A stretch of DNA of 64,000 nt from Nocardioides sp. W7 (GTDB taxonomy: Bacteria; Actinomycetota; Actinomycetes; Propionibacteriales; Nocardioidaceae): the NCBI RefSeq assembly GCF_022919075.1, contig NZ_CP095078.1, forward strand, positions 5,022,001 through 5,086,000, in the 5' to 3' direction. Numbering within the stretch: the first letter of the stretch is position 1; each line of letters starts with the position of its first letter. The translations under genes and the position numbers were made by a program. Under the pieces are notes generated by a model. The model saw only the letters and a program-made list of their open reading frames with translations, did no database searches and was not told the DNA's origin. Positions 14,763-24,467 of this stretch are shown piece after piece.

Positions 14763-15866
14763 ATGTCACTCCCCGTGACGGAAGTAGCAGCCGGTCCGGG
14801 GTGTTCCACCGACGTGGAGGTCCTCGACTCGCTCGTCATCGGCGCCGGCCAGGCCGGCCTCTCGGCGTCGTACCACCTCCGACGGCGGGGCCTCGACCAT
14901 GTCGTGCTGGACGCCGAGGCCGCTCCCGGCGGGGCCTGGCAGCACCGCTGGGACTCGCTCGCGATGCGCGACGTGCACGGGGTCTCGGCGCTGCCGGACT
15001 CGGTGTCCCCCACCGACCCCGAGGGCCGGGCCAACGTCGTGGTGCCGGCGTACTTCGCGACGTACGAGCGCGAGCACGACCTGCCCGTCGTCCGGCCGAT
15101 CCGCGTCGACACGGTCACCGAGCACAACGGGCTGCTGCTCACCCGCGCGGCCGACCGGACCTGGACCTCGCGGACCCTGGTCAACGCCAGCGGCACCTGG
15201 TCGCACCCGTTCGTGCCGCGCTACCCCGGCATGGACACGTTCCTCGGCGAGCAGCTGCACACCCACGACTACCCCGGACCGCTCCCCTTCCGCGGCCGTC
15301 GCGTGCTGGTCGTCGGCGGCGGCGCCTCAGCCGTGCAGCACCTCGGCGAGCTGGCGCCCGTCGCCGACACGCTCTGGGTCACCCGGCGGGAGCCGGTGTG
15401 GCGCACCGACGACTTCACTCCCGAGCTGGGGCGTCGGGTGGTCGCGCTGGTCGAGGAGCGGGTACGCCGGGGGCTGCCGCCGGCGAGCGTCGTCAGCGTG
15501 ACCGGGCTCGCGCTCCGCCCGCAGGAGCGGGAGGCGGAGCGACTCGGCGCCTATCGCCGGCTCCCGATGTTCGAGTCGGTCGAGCCGGACGGGGTGCGTT
15601 GGGCCGACGGCCGTTTCGAGCGCGTCGACGTGATCGTGTGGGCGACCGGCTTCCGGCCGGCGGTGACCCACCTGGCGCCGCTGCGGCTGCGCTCGCCGTC
15701 CGGCGGCATCCAGCTCGACGGCACGACGGCGGTCGCGGACCGCCGGGTGCAGCTGGTCGGCTACGGCCCCTCGGCCAGCACCATCGGGGCGAACCGGGCC
15801 GGACGCACAGCGGCCCGCGGCGTCGCTGACTGGATCAGCGCGAGCGCCGCGGGCCTGCCGGTGTGA
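14763..15866 (+). CDS. FAD/NAD(P)-binding flavin monooxygenase-like oxidoreductase
   Basis: 367 residues. An FAD-binding GxGxxG (VIGAGQAGLSASYHL, about 22-36), a second dinucleotide motif VLVVGGGASAVQHL near 182-195, the preceding LHTHDYPGP segment that resembles the FMO/BVMO fingerprint, and the ATGFRP motif near the C-terminus place it in the YhcJ/CzcO-like flavoprotein group. The substrate cannot be read from the sequence. The ATG at 14763 is chosen because longer frames overlap the divergent gene. Confidence 0.82.
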   Translation: MSLPVTEVAAGPGCSTDVEVLDSLVIGAGQAGLSASYHLRRRGLDHVVLDAEAAPGGAWQHRWDSLAMRDVHGVSALPDSVSPTDPEGRANVVVPAYFATYEREHDLPVVRPIRVDTVTEHNGLLLTRAADRTWTSRTLVNASGTWSHPFVPRYPGMDTFLGEQLHTHDYPGPLPFRGRRVLVVGGGASAVQHLGELAPVADTLWVTRREPVWRTDDFTPELGRRVVALVEERVRRGLPPASVVSVTGLALRPQEREAERLGAYRRLPMFESVEPDGVRWADGRFERVDVIVWATGFRPAVTHLAPLRLRSPSGGIQLDGTTAVADRRVQLVGYGPSASTIGANRAGRTAARGVADWISASAAGLPV

Positions 15867-15944
15867 CTACTTGCCGGTGACCTTCTTGGCCACCAGGCCG
15901 CCGACGGCTACGACGGCGATGACGAGGACGAGCTTCTTCAGCAT
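15867..15944 (-). CDS. 25-aa hydrophobic microprotein
   Basis: On the minus strand GAAGGAG is followed after a short gap by ATG at 15944 and 25 codons reading MLKKLVLVIAVVAVGGLVAK and ending KVTGK, then TAG. One transmembrane helix is flanked by lysines. It resembles the N-terminal part of small actinobacterial DLW-39-type proteins but lacks their tail. Its stop is directly adjacent to the convergent monooxygenase stop. The strong ribosome site and clean composition support expression. Function unknown. Confidence 0.6.
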   Translation of the reverse strand: MLKKLVLVIAVVAVGGLVAKKVTGK

Positions 15945-16031
15945 GGGGATCTCCTTCGACAGGGGTCAGGACGTGCGGGGCCATTCCACCCTGCCGGACC
16001 AAACGGACGCGGCAGCGACCCGCCGTCCGGC

Positions 16032-19000
16032 TCAGGTCGCGCTGAACAGCTTCTCCAGCTCCGCCCGTCCGGCCAGCCCCTCCGGCTCGACCAGCTCACC
16101 GGAGCGCACGTGGAAGAACGCGGCGCGGACCTGATCCAGGGGTACGCCGTGCAGCTCGGCCCAGGCCACCCGGTAGATGGCCAGCTGAAGCGGGTCCGGC
16201 TCCAGGTGGCGGCCGGTCTTCCAGTCGACCAGCAGGTAGCCCTCGCCCTCGCGGTAGACGGCGTCGATGCGGCCGCGCACGACCTGACCGGCCAGCACCA
16301 GCGCGAACGGCGGCTCCACCGCGTGCGGCACCCGGTCGGCGAACGGGCCGGCCTCGAAGCGCTCCACGAGCTCGGCCAGCTCGGCGTCGTCGGCGATCCC
16401 GGAGTCGGCGCGACCCGGCAGCTCGTCGGGGTCGAGGAGCAGCTGCTGGCCGAAGCGGCTCTCCACCCAGGCGTGGAAGCGGGTGCCGAACCGGGCCGCC
16501 GCCGACGGCTTGCGCGGCATCGGTCGGGCCAGGTCGCGGGCGAAGGCCTCGGGGTCGTCGCGCAGCCGCGCCAGCGAGGTCGCCGACAGGCTGGAGGGCA
16601 GCGGCACCTCGACGACCGTCGCCCGGTCGCGGGTCGCCTCCTCCAGGAGCCGGTCGATCTCGGTGTCCCACTGCGCCACCCGGTCGAGCAGCAGCATGTC
16701 CTCAAGATCGTCGGTGGCCTCCGGGTCCGCCTCGCGGACCCGGGCCGCCGCCTCGAGGCGGCGCTCCACCTCGCGGGTGTGGTGGGAGATCGGCCAGGCC
16801 AGGTCGGACGCCGCCTGGGCGTACGGGTTGGGCGCATCCTTGGCGGGCTTGTCGAGCCAGGCGTCGGGGAACGCGCCCCAGCCCTCCATCGCCTCGCGGG
16901 TGCGCTGGAGGTACGACGAGGGCCCGAGTCCGCCCTTGCGCTGGGGCGCCCAGCAGTAGGCGGAGACCCACAGCGTGTTCCGGGCGCGAGTCCAGGCGAC
17001 ATACCCGAGCCGCAGCTCCTCCAGGGCCTGGTGCTCCTTCGCGCGGGCCGCGAGCGCCTTGAGGTCCTCGGGGGTGTGCCCGGCCAGCGTCGGGAGGTCG
17101 CGGGCGTCGCCGCGCAGGGCCGTGGGCAGGACGAACGGGACGGTCAGCCAGCTGGACCGGGTCCGGTTGGTCGGGAACTTCTGCTCGACCACGCCGACCA
17201 GGAAGACCGCGTCCCACTCCAGGCCCTTGGCCCGGTGCACGGTGAGCAGCTTGACCGAATCGGCCTCCGACGGTGTGGCGACGTCGAGCCCCTGGCCGAA
17301 CTCGTCCTCGGCCTCCAGCCACGCCAGCAGCGCCGCGAGCGTCACCTGACCGTCGACCGCCTGGAACTCCGCGACCGCCTGGACGAACAGGTCGAGGTTC
17401 TCGCGCCGGGCGACCGCTGCCGGACTGACCGACGAGGCGAGCTCGACATCGATGCCGGTCACGTCGACGATGCGGCGGACCAGGTCGAGCAGCGGCTCGC
17501 CGATGGACGCGCGCAGGCGGCGCAGCTCGGTGGCCAGCAGCCCGAACCGCTCCCGAGCGTCGGGCGAGTAGTCGAAGTCGCGGGGGTCGCCGGGATCGCC
17601 GAGGGCGTCGCTGAGAGCCGGGATCTCGCTGGGGTCGGCCCCCTCCACCGCGGCACCCAGCTCGGCCTGCAGGTCGACGAGCGTGGTGGCTCGTACGGCG
17701 GGGCCCCCGCCCGCGAGGTCCCGCGCGCGCCGGCCCAGCAGGGCCAGGTCGCGCAGGCCGATCGCCCAGCGCGGGCCGGCGAGCACGGTCAGCAGGGCCG
17801 CGTTGGCGGTGACGTCCTGGATCAGGGTCAGCGTCGCGACGACCTCGGCCACCTCGGGCAGCCGCAGCAGTCCCTTGAGACCTACGATCTCGACCGGCAC
17901 CTCGCGCGCGGAGAGCGCGTCGAAGACCGCGGCGGCGTGGGCGTTGTCGCGCACCAGGACGCCGATCTCCCTCCAGCACGGGTCGGCGGTGCAGGCGGTC
18001 AGCGCGCGGTGCGTCGCGATCACCTCGGTGGCCAGCCAGGTCAGCTCGTCGTCCCAGGTCTCGTGCACGACCGCCCGCACCGCACCGGGGTCGGCCCCGG
18101 GCTTCGGCTCGAGCGGGCGCAGCTCGGGGCGGTCGGCGTACAGCTCGGCGGCCAGGTGGTTGGCCGAGGCCAGGATCCGCTCGTCGGAGCGACGGTTCAC
18201 CGTGAGCGGGTAGGTGCGACCCACCCCACCGAGGCTCGGGAAGTCCTGGCCGAACTCCAGGATGTTCGAGACCGATGCGCCACGCCAGCCGTAGATGGCC
18301 TGGTTGGGGTCGCCGACGGCCGTGACCGGGTGCCCCAGCCCGTGGTCGGCGTCGGGGCCGCTGAACAGCCGGCTCAGCATCAGGGCCTGGGCCACCGAGG
18401 TGTCCTGGTACTCGTCGAGGAGCACGACCTTGAACTTGCCGCGCTCGATCTCGCCGACCTCGGGGCACTCCTCGGCCAGCCGGGCGGCCAGCGCGATCTG
18501 GTCGGAGAAGTCCATCAGCCCGTGGTGGGTCTTGAGCCGGCGGTAGGCCTCGACCAGTCCGAGCAGCTCGGCGCGCTTGTCGATCGCGGCGATCGCCTTC
18601 TCGTTGACCGCCCGGTAGGTCTTGCGGTGCTCCGTGGCCATCCCCGCCTCCAGCAGCGGGCGCTGGGTCACGTCGTGGGCCCGCACCTGCGCGGGCGTGA
18701 CCAGGTGCTCGCTCATCTCGCCGTCCAGGGCGAGGAGGTACTGGACGACGTGGCTCGGTGAGTCGGTGAGCGTCTCGACCGCGGAGGTGTAGCGCTGCAC
18801 GGCGCGGGCGGCCAGCTGGTAGCGGCTGGCGTCGGCGATCAGCCGGGTGTCCGGCTCGTGCCCGATCCGCAGACCGTGCTCGGAGAGCAGGTTGGAGGCG
18901 AACGAGTGGTACGTCGCGACCGTCGGCTCCTCCAGCTCCTCGGCCTCGTCCTGCCCCGGGTCGACCGGCCGGGTGCCGCGCTCGGGCAGCAGGCCGGCTT

Positions 19001-19292
19001 GGCGCAGGCTCTCGCGGATCCGGCTCTGCAGCTCGGCGGTCGCCTTGGTCGTGAAGGTCAGCCCCAGCACCTCGTGCGGACGGACCCGGCCGGTGGCGAC
19101 CAGCCACACGACCCGGGCCGCCATCACGGTGGTCTTGCCGGAGCCGGCGCCGGCGATCACGACCGCCGGCTCCAGCGGCGCGGTGATCGCGGCGAACTGC
19201 TGGTCGCTGAAGGTCCACTCGGCACGCATCAGGTCGCGCAGCTGCTCGGGGGTGGTGATGTCGCTCGGCGGGGCGGCCGCGGTGATGGTCAC
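16032..19292 (-). CDS. adnB: AdnB-type helicase-nuclease subunit
   Basis: 1086 residues. N-terminal UvrD-like helicase: motif I GAGSGKTTVMA, motif II LLDEYQDTSVAQ, GDPNQAIYGWRG, and TVHRAKGLEWDAVF. The C-terminal RecB-like nuclease domain has the LLVDWKTGR catalytic core and RFGTRFHAWVE before it. AdnAB is the actinobacterial double-strand-break resecting motor-nuclease. The GTG at 19292 overlaps the adnA stop (GTGA); longer frames run inside adnA. Translational coupling fits a heterodimer made at 1:1. Confidence 0.93.
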   Translation of the reverse strand: MTITAAAPPSDITTPEQLRDLMRAEWTFSDQQFAAITAPLEPAVVIAGAGSGKTTVMAARVVWLVATGRVRPHEVLGLTFTTKATAELQSRIRESLRQAGLLPERGTRPVDPGQDEAEELEEPTVATYHSFASNLLSEHGLRIGHEPDTRLIADASRYQLAARAVQRYTSAVETLTDSPSHVVQYLLALDGEMSEHLVTPAQVRAHDVTQRPLLEAGMATEHRKTYRAVNEKAIAAIDKRAELLGLVEAYRRLKTHHGLMDFSDQIALAARLAEECPEVGEIERGKFKVVLLDEYQDTSVAQALMLSRLFSGPDADHGLGHPVTAVGDPNQAIYGWRGASVSNILEFGQDFPSLGGVGRTYPLTVNRRSDERILASANHLAAELYADRPELRPLEPKPGADPGAVRAVVHETWDDELTWLATEVIATHRALTACTADPCWREIGVLVRDNAHAAAVFDALSAREVPVEIVGLKGLLRLPEVAEVVATLTLIQDVTANAALLTVLAGPRWAIGLRDLALLGRRARDLAGGGPAVRATTLVDLQAELGAAVEGADPSEIPALSDALGDPGDPRDFDYSPDARERFGLLATELRRLRASIGEPLLDLVRRIVDVTGIDVELASSVSPAAVARRENLDLFVQAVAEFQAVDGQVTLAALLAWLEAEDEFGQGLDVATPSEADSVKLLTVHRAKGLEWDAVFLVGVVEQKFPTNRTRSSWLTVPFVLPTALRGDARDLPTLAGHTPEDLKALAARAKEHQALEELRLGYVAWTRARNTLWVSAYCWAPQRKGGLGPSSYLQRTREAMEGWGAFPDAWLDKPAKDAPNPYAQAASDLAWPISHHTREVERRLEAAARVREADPEATDDLEDMLLLDRVAQWDTEIDRLLEEATRDRATVVEVPLPSSLSATSLARLRDDPEAFARDLARPMPRKPSAAARFGTRFHAWVESRFGQQLLLDPDELPGRADSGIADDAELAELVERFEAGPFADRVPHAVEPPFALVLAGQVVRGRIDAVYREGEGYLLVDWKTGRHLEPDPLQLAIYRVAWAELHGVPLDQVRAAFFHVRSGELVEPEGLAGRAELEKLFSAT

Positions 19293-22200
19293 GAGAGCAC
19301 CGATCCGGCGGTCTTGTCGGGGCACAGGGCGTGGAAGGTGCACCGCTCGCAGTGCGCACCGGGACGGGCGACGAACTCCTCGCTGCGCAGCAGCGTCGCG
19401 GCCGCGACCAGCTGGTCCTCGACGAACCCCGCTCCCTCGACCGGCGGCGCCTGGCGCTGCACCTTCGGCTGGTCGTCGCCGTGGCGCAGCTGGACCAGCT
19501 CGGCCCCGCCCGGCCGGCCCGGACGGTCGACATCGGACAGCCACTCGTCGGCCGCGCCGTACTCGACGGCCAGCTGGTAGAGGCCCAGCTGGCTGTGCCG
19601 CTCGACCTGGGGGCCGGTGGGTGGGTACTTGCCGGTCTTGAGGTCGATGACGACCACCCGGCCGTCCTCGTCGAGCTCGAGGCGGTCGGCGTACCCGTTC
19701 AGCCGCACCACCTGACCGTCGGGCAGGCTCACCTGCGCCTGCATCCGCGGCTCGGTCGCCAGGACGGTGCGCGCGCCCGGTCGCTCGTGCCAGCCGACGA
19801 AGCGGACCAGCGCGTCGCGGACCGCCGCCCGCTCGCGGGCCCGTGACCAGGGGGTGCGGAACTCCAGCCGCGCCCACACCTCATCGACCAGCGGCATCAG
19901 GTCGGCATCGACGTCGACGGGCGAGGCGATCTCGCCCTTGGCGATCCGGTCGGCGATCGCGTGCACGACCTTGCCGAACCCCTGGCTCGCCGAGCTCACC
20001 ACCGCACCGCCGGCCTCCCGACTGAGGAACCACTGCGCCGGGCAGGTCACCAGCCCCTCGAGGGTGCTCGCCGAGATCGTCAGCGGCTGCTCGCTCGGAC
20101 GCACCGGCTGCGTGGCCCGGGTGGGCGCCCGGAGTCCCCACCACGACGCGGGGTCGGCGGCCGCGGCGACGGGCCGGCCGTGCACGTCGGTCGCGGCCAG
20201 CCGGCTGAGTCGTCGTGCCGCCGCCGCGCGCAGCGGCTCGGGCTGCTCGGGATCGGCGAGGGTGCGGCGCAGCTCGGCGACCAGGCCGGTCATCGAGAGC
20301 GGGCGCTGCGGCCGGCCGATCCGGTGCACGGGGTCGCGCCCGAGCTCGTGCAGGAACCGTGAGGGCTGCTCACCCTCGTCGTCGGCGGAGGCCACGGCCG
20401 TGACCACGAGCCGCTGCCGGGCTCGGGTCGCCGCGACGTAGAACAGCCGGCGCTCCTCGGCCAGGATCGCGCCCCGGGTCAGCGGCGGCAGCAGGCCGTC
20501 ACGGCTGATCCGGTCGGCCTGGAGCAAGGTGTCGCGGCGGCGCAGGTCGGGCCAGGCGCCCTCCTGGACGCGGGCGACGACCACCAGGCGCCACTCCAGG
20601 CCCTTGGACCGGTGGGCGGTGAGCAGCCGTACGGCGTCGCCGCGGACACCGCGGTCGGCGAGCGTGTCGGCCGGGATCTCCTGGGCCCTCAGCGTGTCGA
20701 CGAACGCCCGGACGCTGGTGTGCCCGCGTTGCTCCTCGACCCGCGCGGCCGTCTCGAACAGCGCGCAGATCGCGTCGAGGTCACGATGGGCGAGCCGGGC
20801 CCCGTGGCCCCCGCCACGGGTGGCGTGCCGCAGCCGGCGGCCCCAGTCGGAGCCCTCCCACAGGGTCCACAGCACCTCCTCGACGCTCGCCCCGTCCGCG
20901 AGCTCGCCCCGAGCCCGGGCGACCAGCACCGCGAGCCGGCGGGCCCGGGTCGCGGCGTCGCCCGGCACGCCGGCCAGCAGCGCGGGCTCCAGCACGGCGC
21001 GGCGCACCAGCTCGCGCGGCGCCGCCTCGGGCTCACGCTCGCGCAGCGCCCGGGTCAGCGCGCGCACGTCGGTCGCGTCGAGGCCGCCCAGCGGCGAGGT
21101 CAGCAGCGCCTCGGCCCGGTCGGCGCCGACGTGGTCCTGGGCTGCCGGGTCGTCGACCTCGGCGTCGCCGACCACGGCGAGCGCGGCGAGCAGCGGCACC
21201 GCGGCGGGCTCACGGACCAGGGGCGTCTCGTCACTGGCGACCTCCACCGGCACGCCGGCCGCGACCAGGGATCGGCGCAGGCCCGGGATCTCGGTGCGGC
21301 CCGAGCGCACCAGCACCGCCATGTCGGACCAGGCGACGTCGTCCTCGAGATGGGCCCGGCGCAGCAGGTCGGCGATGTGCTCGACCTCGGCGCGGGCGGT
21401 GTCGAAGGTCAGCGCCTGGACGGTGCCGGGCCCGAACTCGTGGGCGACGGGGGCCGGGTCGCGGAAAGCGGCGTACGTCGCGGCGGGGATCGACCCGGTG
21501 ACGCCGATGCCGGCCGCGATCGACCGGGAGGCACGCAGCAGCCGGGAACCGAACCGGCGGGTCGTCGCGAGCGCGACCACCCGGGCCGGCGAGCCGTCGG
21601 CCCGCGGGAACTGCCGGGGGAAGTCGAGGATGCCGCGGACGTCGGCGCCGCGGAAGCCGTAGATCGACTGGTCGGGGTCGCCGACCACCGTCAGGTCGCG
21701 CCCGTCGCCGGCCAGTGCTCGCAGCATGGCGACCTGGCTGGGATCGGTGTCCTGGTACTCGTCGACGAAGACGTGGCTGAGCTCGCGACGCAGCTCGTCG
21801 CGGTGCAGGTTGGCCTCGATGACCGCACGCGCGACCAGGTCGGGGTAGTCGACCGCGCTCTGGTCGCCCAGGACGTCGAGATACTGCTCCAGGAAGAAGC
21901 CGGCGGCCGCCAGCTCGGGGGCGCCCTCGCGCTCGCCGAGCTCGATCAGCTGGTCGGGATCCAGCCCGCGCTCGCGAGCCCGGGCGAGGACGGCGTGCAC
22001 CTCCTTGGCGAAGCCGCGGGTGCCGACCGCGGCTCGGAGCCCGGCGGGCCAGCGCACCGACTCCGGGTTGTCGGTGAGCAGCTCCTGGAGCACGACGTCC
22101 TGCTCGGGAGCCGACAGCAGCCGCAGGGGCGCGGCGTACAGCTCGGCCGGCGCGTAGCGCCGCACCAGCGCGTAGGCGAAGGAGTGGAACGTCGAGCTCA

Positions 22201-22498
22201 GGGGCGTCGCCATCGTGCGGCCCAGCCGCGCGGTCACCCGGTCGCGCAGCTGCTCGGCGGCCTTGCGGGAGAAGGTGAGGGCCAGCACCTGGTCGGGGCG
22301 GGCTCCCGCCTCCACCCGCGCGACGATCGCCTCGACCAGGGTGGTCGTCTTGCCGGTGCCGGGTCCGGCCAGCACCAGCAGCGGTCCACCGGGATGGTCG
22401 ACGACCTGCTGCTGGTGCTCGTCGAGCGTGGGCGCTGCGGGCGCGGCCGGTGCGGGTCGCAGGCGGAAGGCCGGCGTCTCGGTGGTGGTCGCGCTCAT
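19289..22498 (-). CDS. adnA: AdnA-type helicase-nuclease subunit
   Basis: 1069 residues, first gene of the pair. Helicase motifs: GPGTGKTTTLVEAI (about 48-61), FVDEYQDTDPSQ, GDPDQSIYGFRG and TAHRSKGLEWRLV. The C-terminal nuclease has VVIDLKTGKYPPTG and a terminal cysteine cluster CERCTFHALCP that, with an upstream Cys (CPAQWF), fits an iron-sulfur staple. Together with AdnB it unwinds and degrades broken DNA ends. Divergent from the DJ-1/PfpI gene by 58 bases. Confidence 0.93.
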   Translation of the reverse strand: MSATTTETPAFRLRPAPAAPAAPTLDEHQQQVVDHPGGPLLVLAGPGTGKTTTLVEAIVARVEAGARPDQVLALTFSRKAAEQLRDRVTARLGRTMATPLSSTFHSFAYALVRRYAPAELYAAPLRLLSAPEQDVVLQELLTDNPESVRWPAGLRAAVGTRGFAKEVHAVLARARERGLDPDQLIELGEREGAPELAAAGFFLEQYLDVLGDQSAVDYPDLVARAVIEANLHRDELRRELSHVFVDEYQDTDPSQVAMLRALAGDGRDLTVVGDPDQSIYGFRGADVRGILDFPRQFPRADGSPARVVALATTRRFGSRLLRASRSIAAGIGVTGSIPAATYAAFRDPAPVAHEFGPGTVQALTFDTARAEVEHIADLLRRAHLEDDVAWSDMAVLVRSGRTEIPGLRRSLVAAGVPVEVASDETPLVREPAAVPLLAALAVVGDAEVDDPAAQDHVGADRAEALLTSPLGGLDATDVRALTRALREREPEAAPRELVRRAVLEPALLAGVPGDAATRARRLAVLVARARGELADGASVEEVLWTLWEGSDWGRRLRHATRGGGHGARLAHRDLDAICALFETAARVEEQRGHTSVRAFVDTLRAQEIPADTLADRGVRGDAVRLLTAHRSKGLEWRLVVVARVQEGAWPDLRRRDTLLQADRISRDGLLPPLTRGAILAEERRLFYVAATRARQRLVVTAVASADDEGEQPSRFLHELGRDPVHRIGRPQRPLSMTGLVAELRRTLADPEQPEPLRAAAARRLSRLAATDVHGRPVAAAADPASWWGLRAPTRATQPVRPSEQPLTISASTLEGLVTCPAQWFLSREAGGAVVSSASQGFGKVVHAIADRIAKGEIASPVDVDADLMPLVDEVWARLEFRTPWSRARERAAVRDALVRFVGWHERPGARTVLATEPRMQAQVSLPDGQVVRLNGYADRLELDEDGRVVVIDLKTGKYPPTGPQVERHSQLGLYQLAVEYGAADEWLSDVDRPGRPGGAELVQLRHGDDQPKVQRQAPPVEGAGFVEDQLVAAATLLRSEEFVARPGAHCERCTFHALCPDKTAGSVLS

Positions 22499-22556
22499 GG
22501 GTCCATCTCAGCACCCGGCGCCGACAACCGTCGGCACCACCCGCGACGATGGGCCC

Positions 22557-23159
22557 ATGACTCCCCCGACCTCCAGGCGCACCGTGGCCATCCTCGCCTT
22601 CGACGACATGGAGGTGCTCGACTACGCGGGCCCGTACGAGGTGTTCAACGTGGCCGGCGAGCTCGGCGCGGATCGGCCCTTCGAGGTCTTCTCGGTCGGG
22701 CTGACCACGGGTCCGGCGGTCGGCCGGGGCGGGTTCACGGTGCTGCCGACGTACTCCCTCGACGACGCGCCGGCCTCGGACCTGCTGGTTGTGCCGGGCG
22801 GCGCCGGCACCCGGGCGCTGCTCGACGACGAGCGGCTGCTGGCGTGGCTGCGGGAGCGCACCGGCGAGGTCGAGCTGCTCGTGTCGGTGTGCACGGGCGC
22901 GCTGCTGCTCGGCGCGGCCGGACTGCTGGAGGGATGCCGGGCGACCACCCACCACGACGCGTACGACGAGCTCGCGGCGCTCTCCCCCACCACCGTGGTC
23001 GTGCGGGGCGAGCGGTTCGTCCGCTCCGCCCAGACGATCCTGACGTCGGCGGGCGTCTCGGCCGGCATCGACTGCTCGCTGCACGCCGTGCAGCTGCTGA
23101 CCGACGAGCACACCCGCGACGTGACCGTCTCCGAGATGGAGTGGGGCTGGCGCTCCTAG
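22557..23159 (+). CDS. DJ-1/PfpI family protein
   Basis: 200 residues of a class I glutamine-amidotransferase-like fold. The nucleophile elbow is LLVSVCTGALLLGAAGLL (Cys near 121), followed by TTHHDAYDEL and VRSAQTILTSAGVSAGIDC. This pattern is shared with isonitrile hydratase-like and AraC-associated DJ-1 proteins, without an AraC domain here. The reaction is unknown; stress protection or a small-molecule hydratase are possibilities. The ATG at 22557 gives the standard RTVAILAFDDMEVLD start. Confidence 0.85.
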   Translation: MTPPTSRRTVAILAFDDMEVLDYAGPYEVFNVAGELGADRPFEVFSVGLTTGPAVGRGGFTVLPTYSLDDAPASDLLVVPGGAGTRALLDDERLLAWLRERTGEVELLVSVCTGALLLGAAGLLEGCRATTHHDAYDELAALSPTTVVVRGERFVRSAQTILTSAGVSAGIDCSLHAVQLLTDEHTRDVTVSEMEWGWRS

Positions 23160-23207
23160 CCGCCCGCGCGGGCCTGTCGGCCGATCCGGGTGTGGGGGGC
23201 GTGGGGG

Positions 23208-23342
23208 GCGGTGGGCAATCCACCGTTACGGACCGGCAGTAGGTGGACCACGCACCGCGCCGTACGGCGAGTCGCGCGGCTCGCCGTGGCGGGGGTGAAA
23301 GATCCACCGTCCTGGGCCCGCAGACGGTGGACAACTCACCGA
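23208..23342. repeat. Pair of ~50-bp palindromic repeat units (site 1)
   Basis: Two imperfect copies (about 23208-23258 and 23291-23342) share a common layout: GGTG, then TCCACCGT, an inner GGxCCxGCAG, then GGTGGAC and a closing CACCG. The outer and inner parts are inverted repeats, so each unit can fold. The same layout recurs twice at 43493-43616. The site is downstream of both flanking genes. No protein-coding meaning is seen. Confidence 0.55.
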
Positions 23343-23372
23343 TCGGGCCGTCACCCGCGCACGGCCCGGGCG

Positions 23373-24467
23373 TCAGCCCAGATCGACGATGGCGGCGACC
23401 GGGCCACCGCCGTCGGGGCCCTGGTGAGCGGCGGAGACCGACACGAAGACCGCCGGGTCGCCGGTCACCGAGGCGGTGACGCCACCGACCGCGGCCTTGA
23501 TCTGGCGGTGCCAGTGCACGTCGGAGTCGTCGAGCATCGCGTTGCGGCGCCCGCGGACGGCGCCGTCCTGGGATACCTCGCACTTGAGGAAGACGTTGAC
23601 CAGCCTCCCGTCGAGGTCACCGGTGCGCGGCCGCTCGGGCAGGTCGAGGCCGGCGTCCTTGATCGCGTCCCAGATGCCGTCGGCGTCGAGGGCGTCCTTC
23701 ATCACCGAGTGGCCGATCCGGTAGCGACCGCCGACCCCCGTCGCGTTGCCGACCACGACGACCTGGGCGCGGTCGAGCTCCACGCCGGAGGAGCAGGAGG
23801 CGACCGATGAGAAGAGCGAGCGGTCCTTCAGCACGTCCTCGTCGCGGGGCATCTCGATCTCTCCGAGGGCCACGGCGATGCCGAGCGCCGTACCGCCGTT
23901 GGAGACGTCCATCGAGTGCAGGGTGTCCTCGGTGAAGACGTCCTGGCCGCGCGACTTCGCGTCGGCGATCGTGCTCAGGGTCAGCAGCGGCGTCTTCGTC
24001 TGCACGTAGTGCACGTCGGCGGCGTCAGAGATGCCGGCCCGCTCCATCGCGACCTTCACCGCGTCGGCCACCTTGGTGATCATCGCGGTCCGGCCGATGT
24101 CCTCGGGCAGCAGCACCTCGCTCATCGCGAAGCCCACGGTCAGCCGCTGCTCCTCGCTCGGCTCGGCATCGACGGTCGCGAAGATCGTCGCGTGCGGGCT
24201 GATCACGCCGTCGGTGCCGCCCGACCAGACGATCGGGATCTCCTTCACGGCGTCGGCGTCGGCGCCCTTCTCGACCAGCACCTCGCGGAACGCCCGGTCG
24301 GCGATGATCCGGGTGTAGTCGTTGACCCCGCCGTTGCCCTCGGTCTTCCCGATGATCGCGACGACGCGGCCGGCCTCCATCACGCCCTCGTCGATGAGCT
24401 TCGCGAGCTCGCTGGCGTCGGCGACGGAGTGGATCGGGACCTTGCGGACTTCGATGGCGCTGGGCAT
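23373..24467 (-). CDS. Ring-opening amidohydrolase (barbiturase/cyanuric acid hydrolase family)
   Basis: 364 residues, matching the AtzD/TrzD/barbiturase family, which uses three similar domains each with a Lys-Ser pair. Seen: [16 protein letters not shown] (about 83-98), [28 protein letters not shown] and [17 protein letters not shown]. These enzymes open a cyclic ureide: barbiturate to ureidomalonate, or cyanurate to carboxybiuret. I cannot tell which from sequence alone. It shares one base with the carbamate kinase stop (TGATG), so the two form an operon. The nearby molybdenum hydroxylase, nucleobase permease and carbamoyl-transfer genes favour barbiturate. Confidence 0.85.
   Translation of the reverse strand: MPSAIEVRKVPIHSVADASELAKLIDEGVMEAGRVVAIIGKTEGNGGVNDYTRIIADRAFREVLVEKGADADAVKEIPIVWSGGTDGVISPHATIFATVDAEPSEEQRLTVGFAMSEVLLPEDIGRTAMITKVADAVKVAMERAGISDAADVHYVQTKTPLLTLSTIADAKSRGQDVFTEDTLHSMDVSNGGTALGIAVALGEIEMPRDEDVLKDRSLFSSVASCSSGVELDRAQVVVVGNATGVGGRYRIGHSVMKDALDADGIWDAIKDAGLDLPERPRTGDLDGRLVNVFLKCEVSQDGAVRGRRNAMLDDSDVHWHRQIKAAVGGVTASVTGDPAVFVSVSAAHQGPDGGGPVAAIVDLG

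Noticed and set aside
23208-23342. Degenerate CRISPR array
   Set aside because: Only two units per site, long and internally palindromic, with no uniform spacers and no cas genes.
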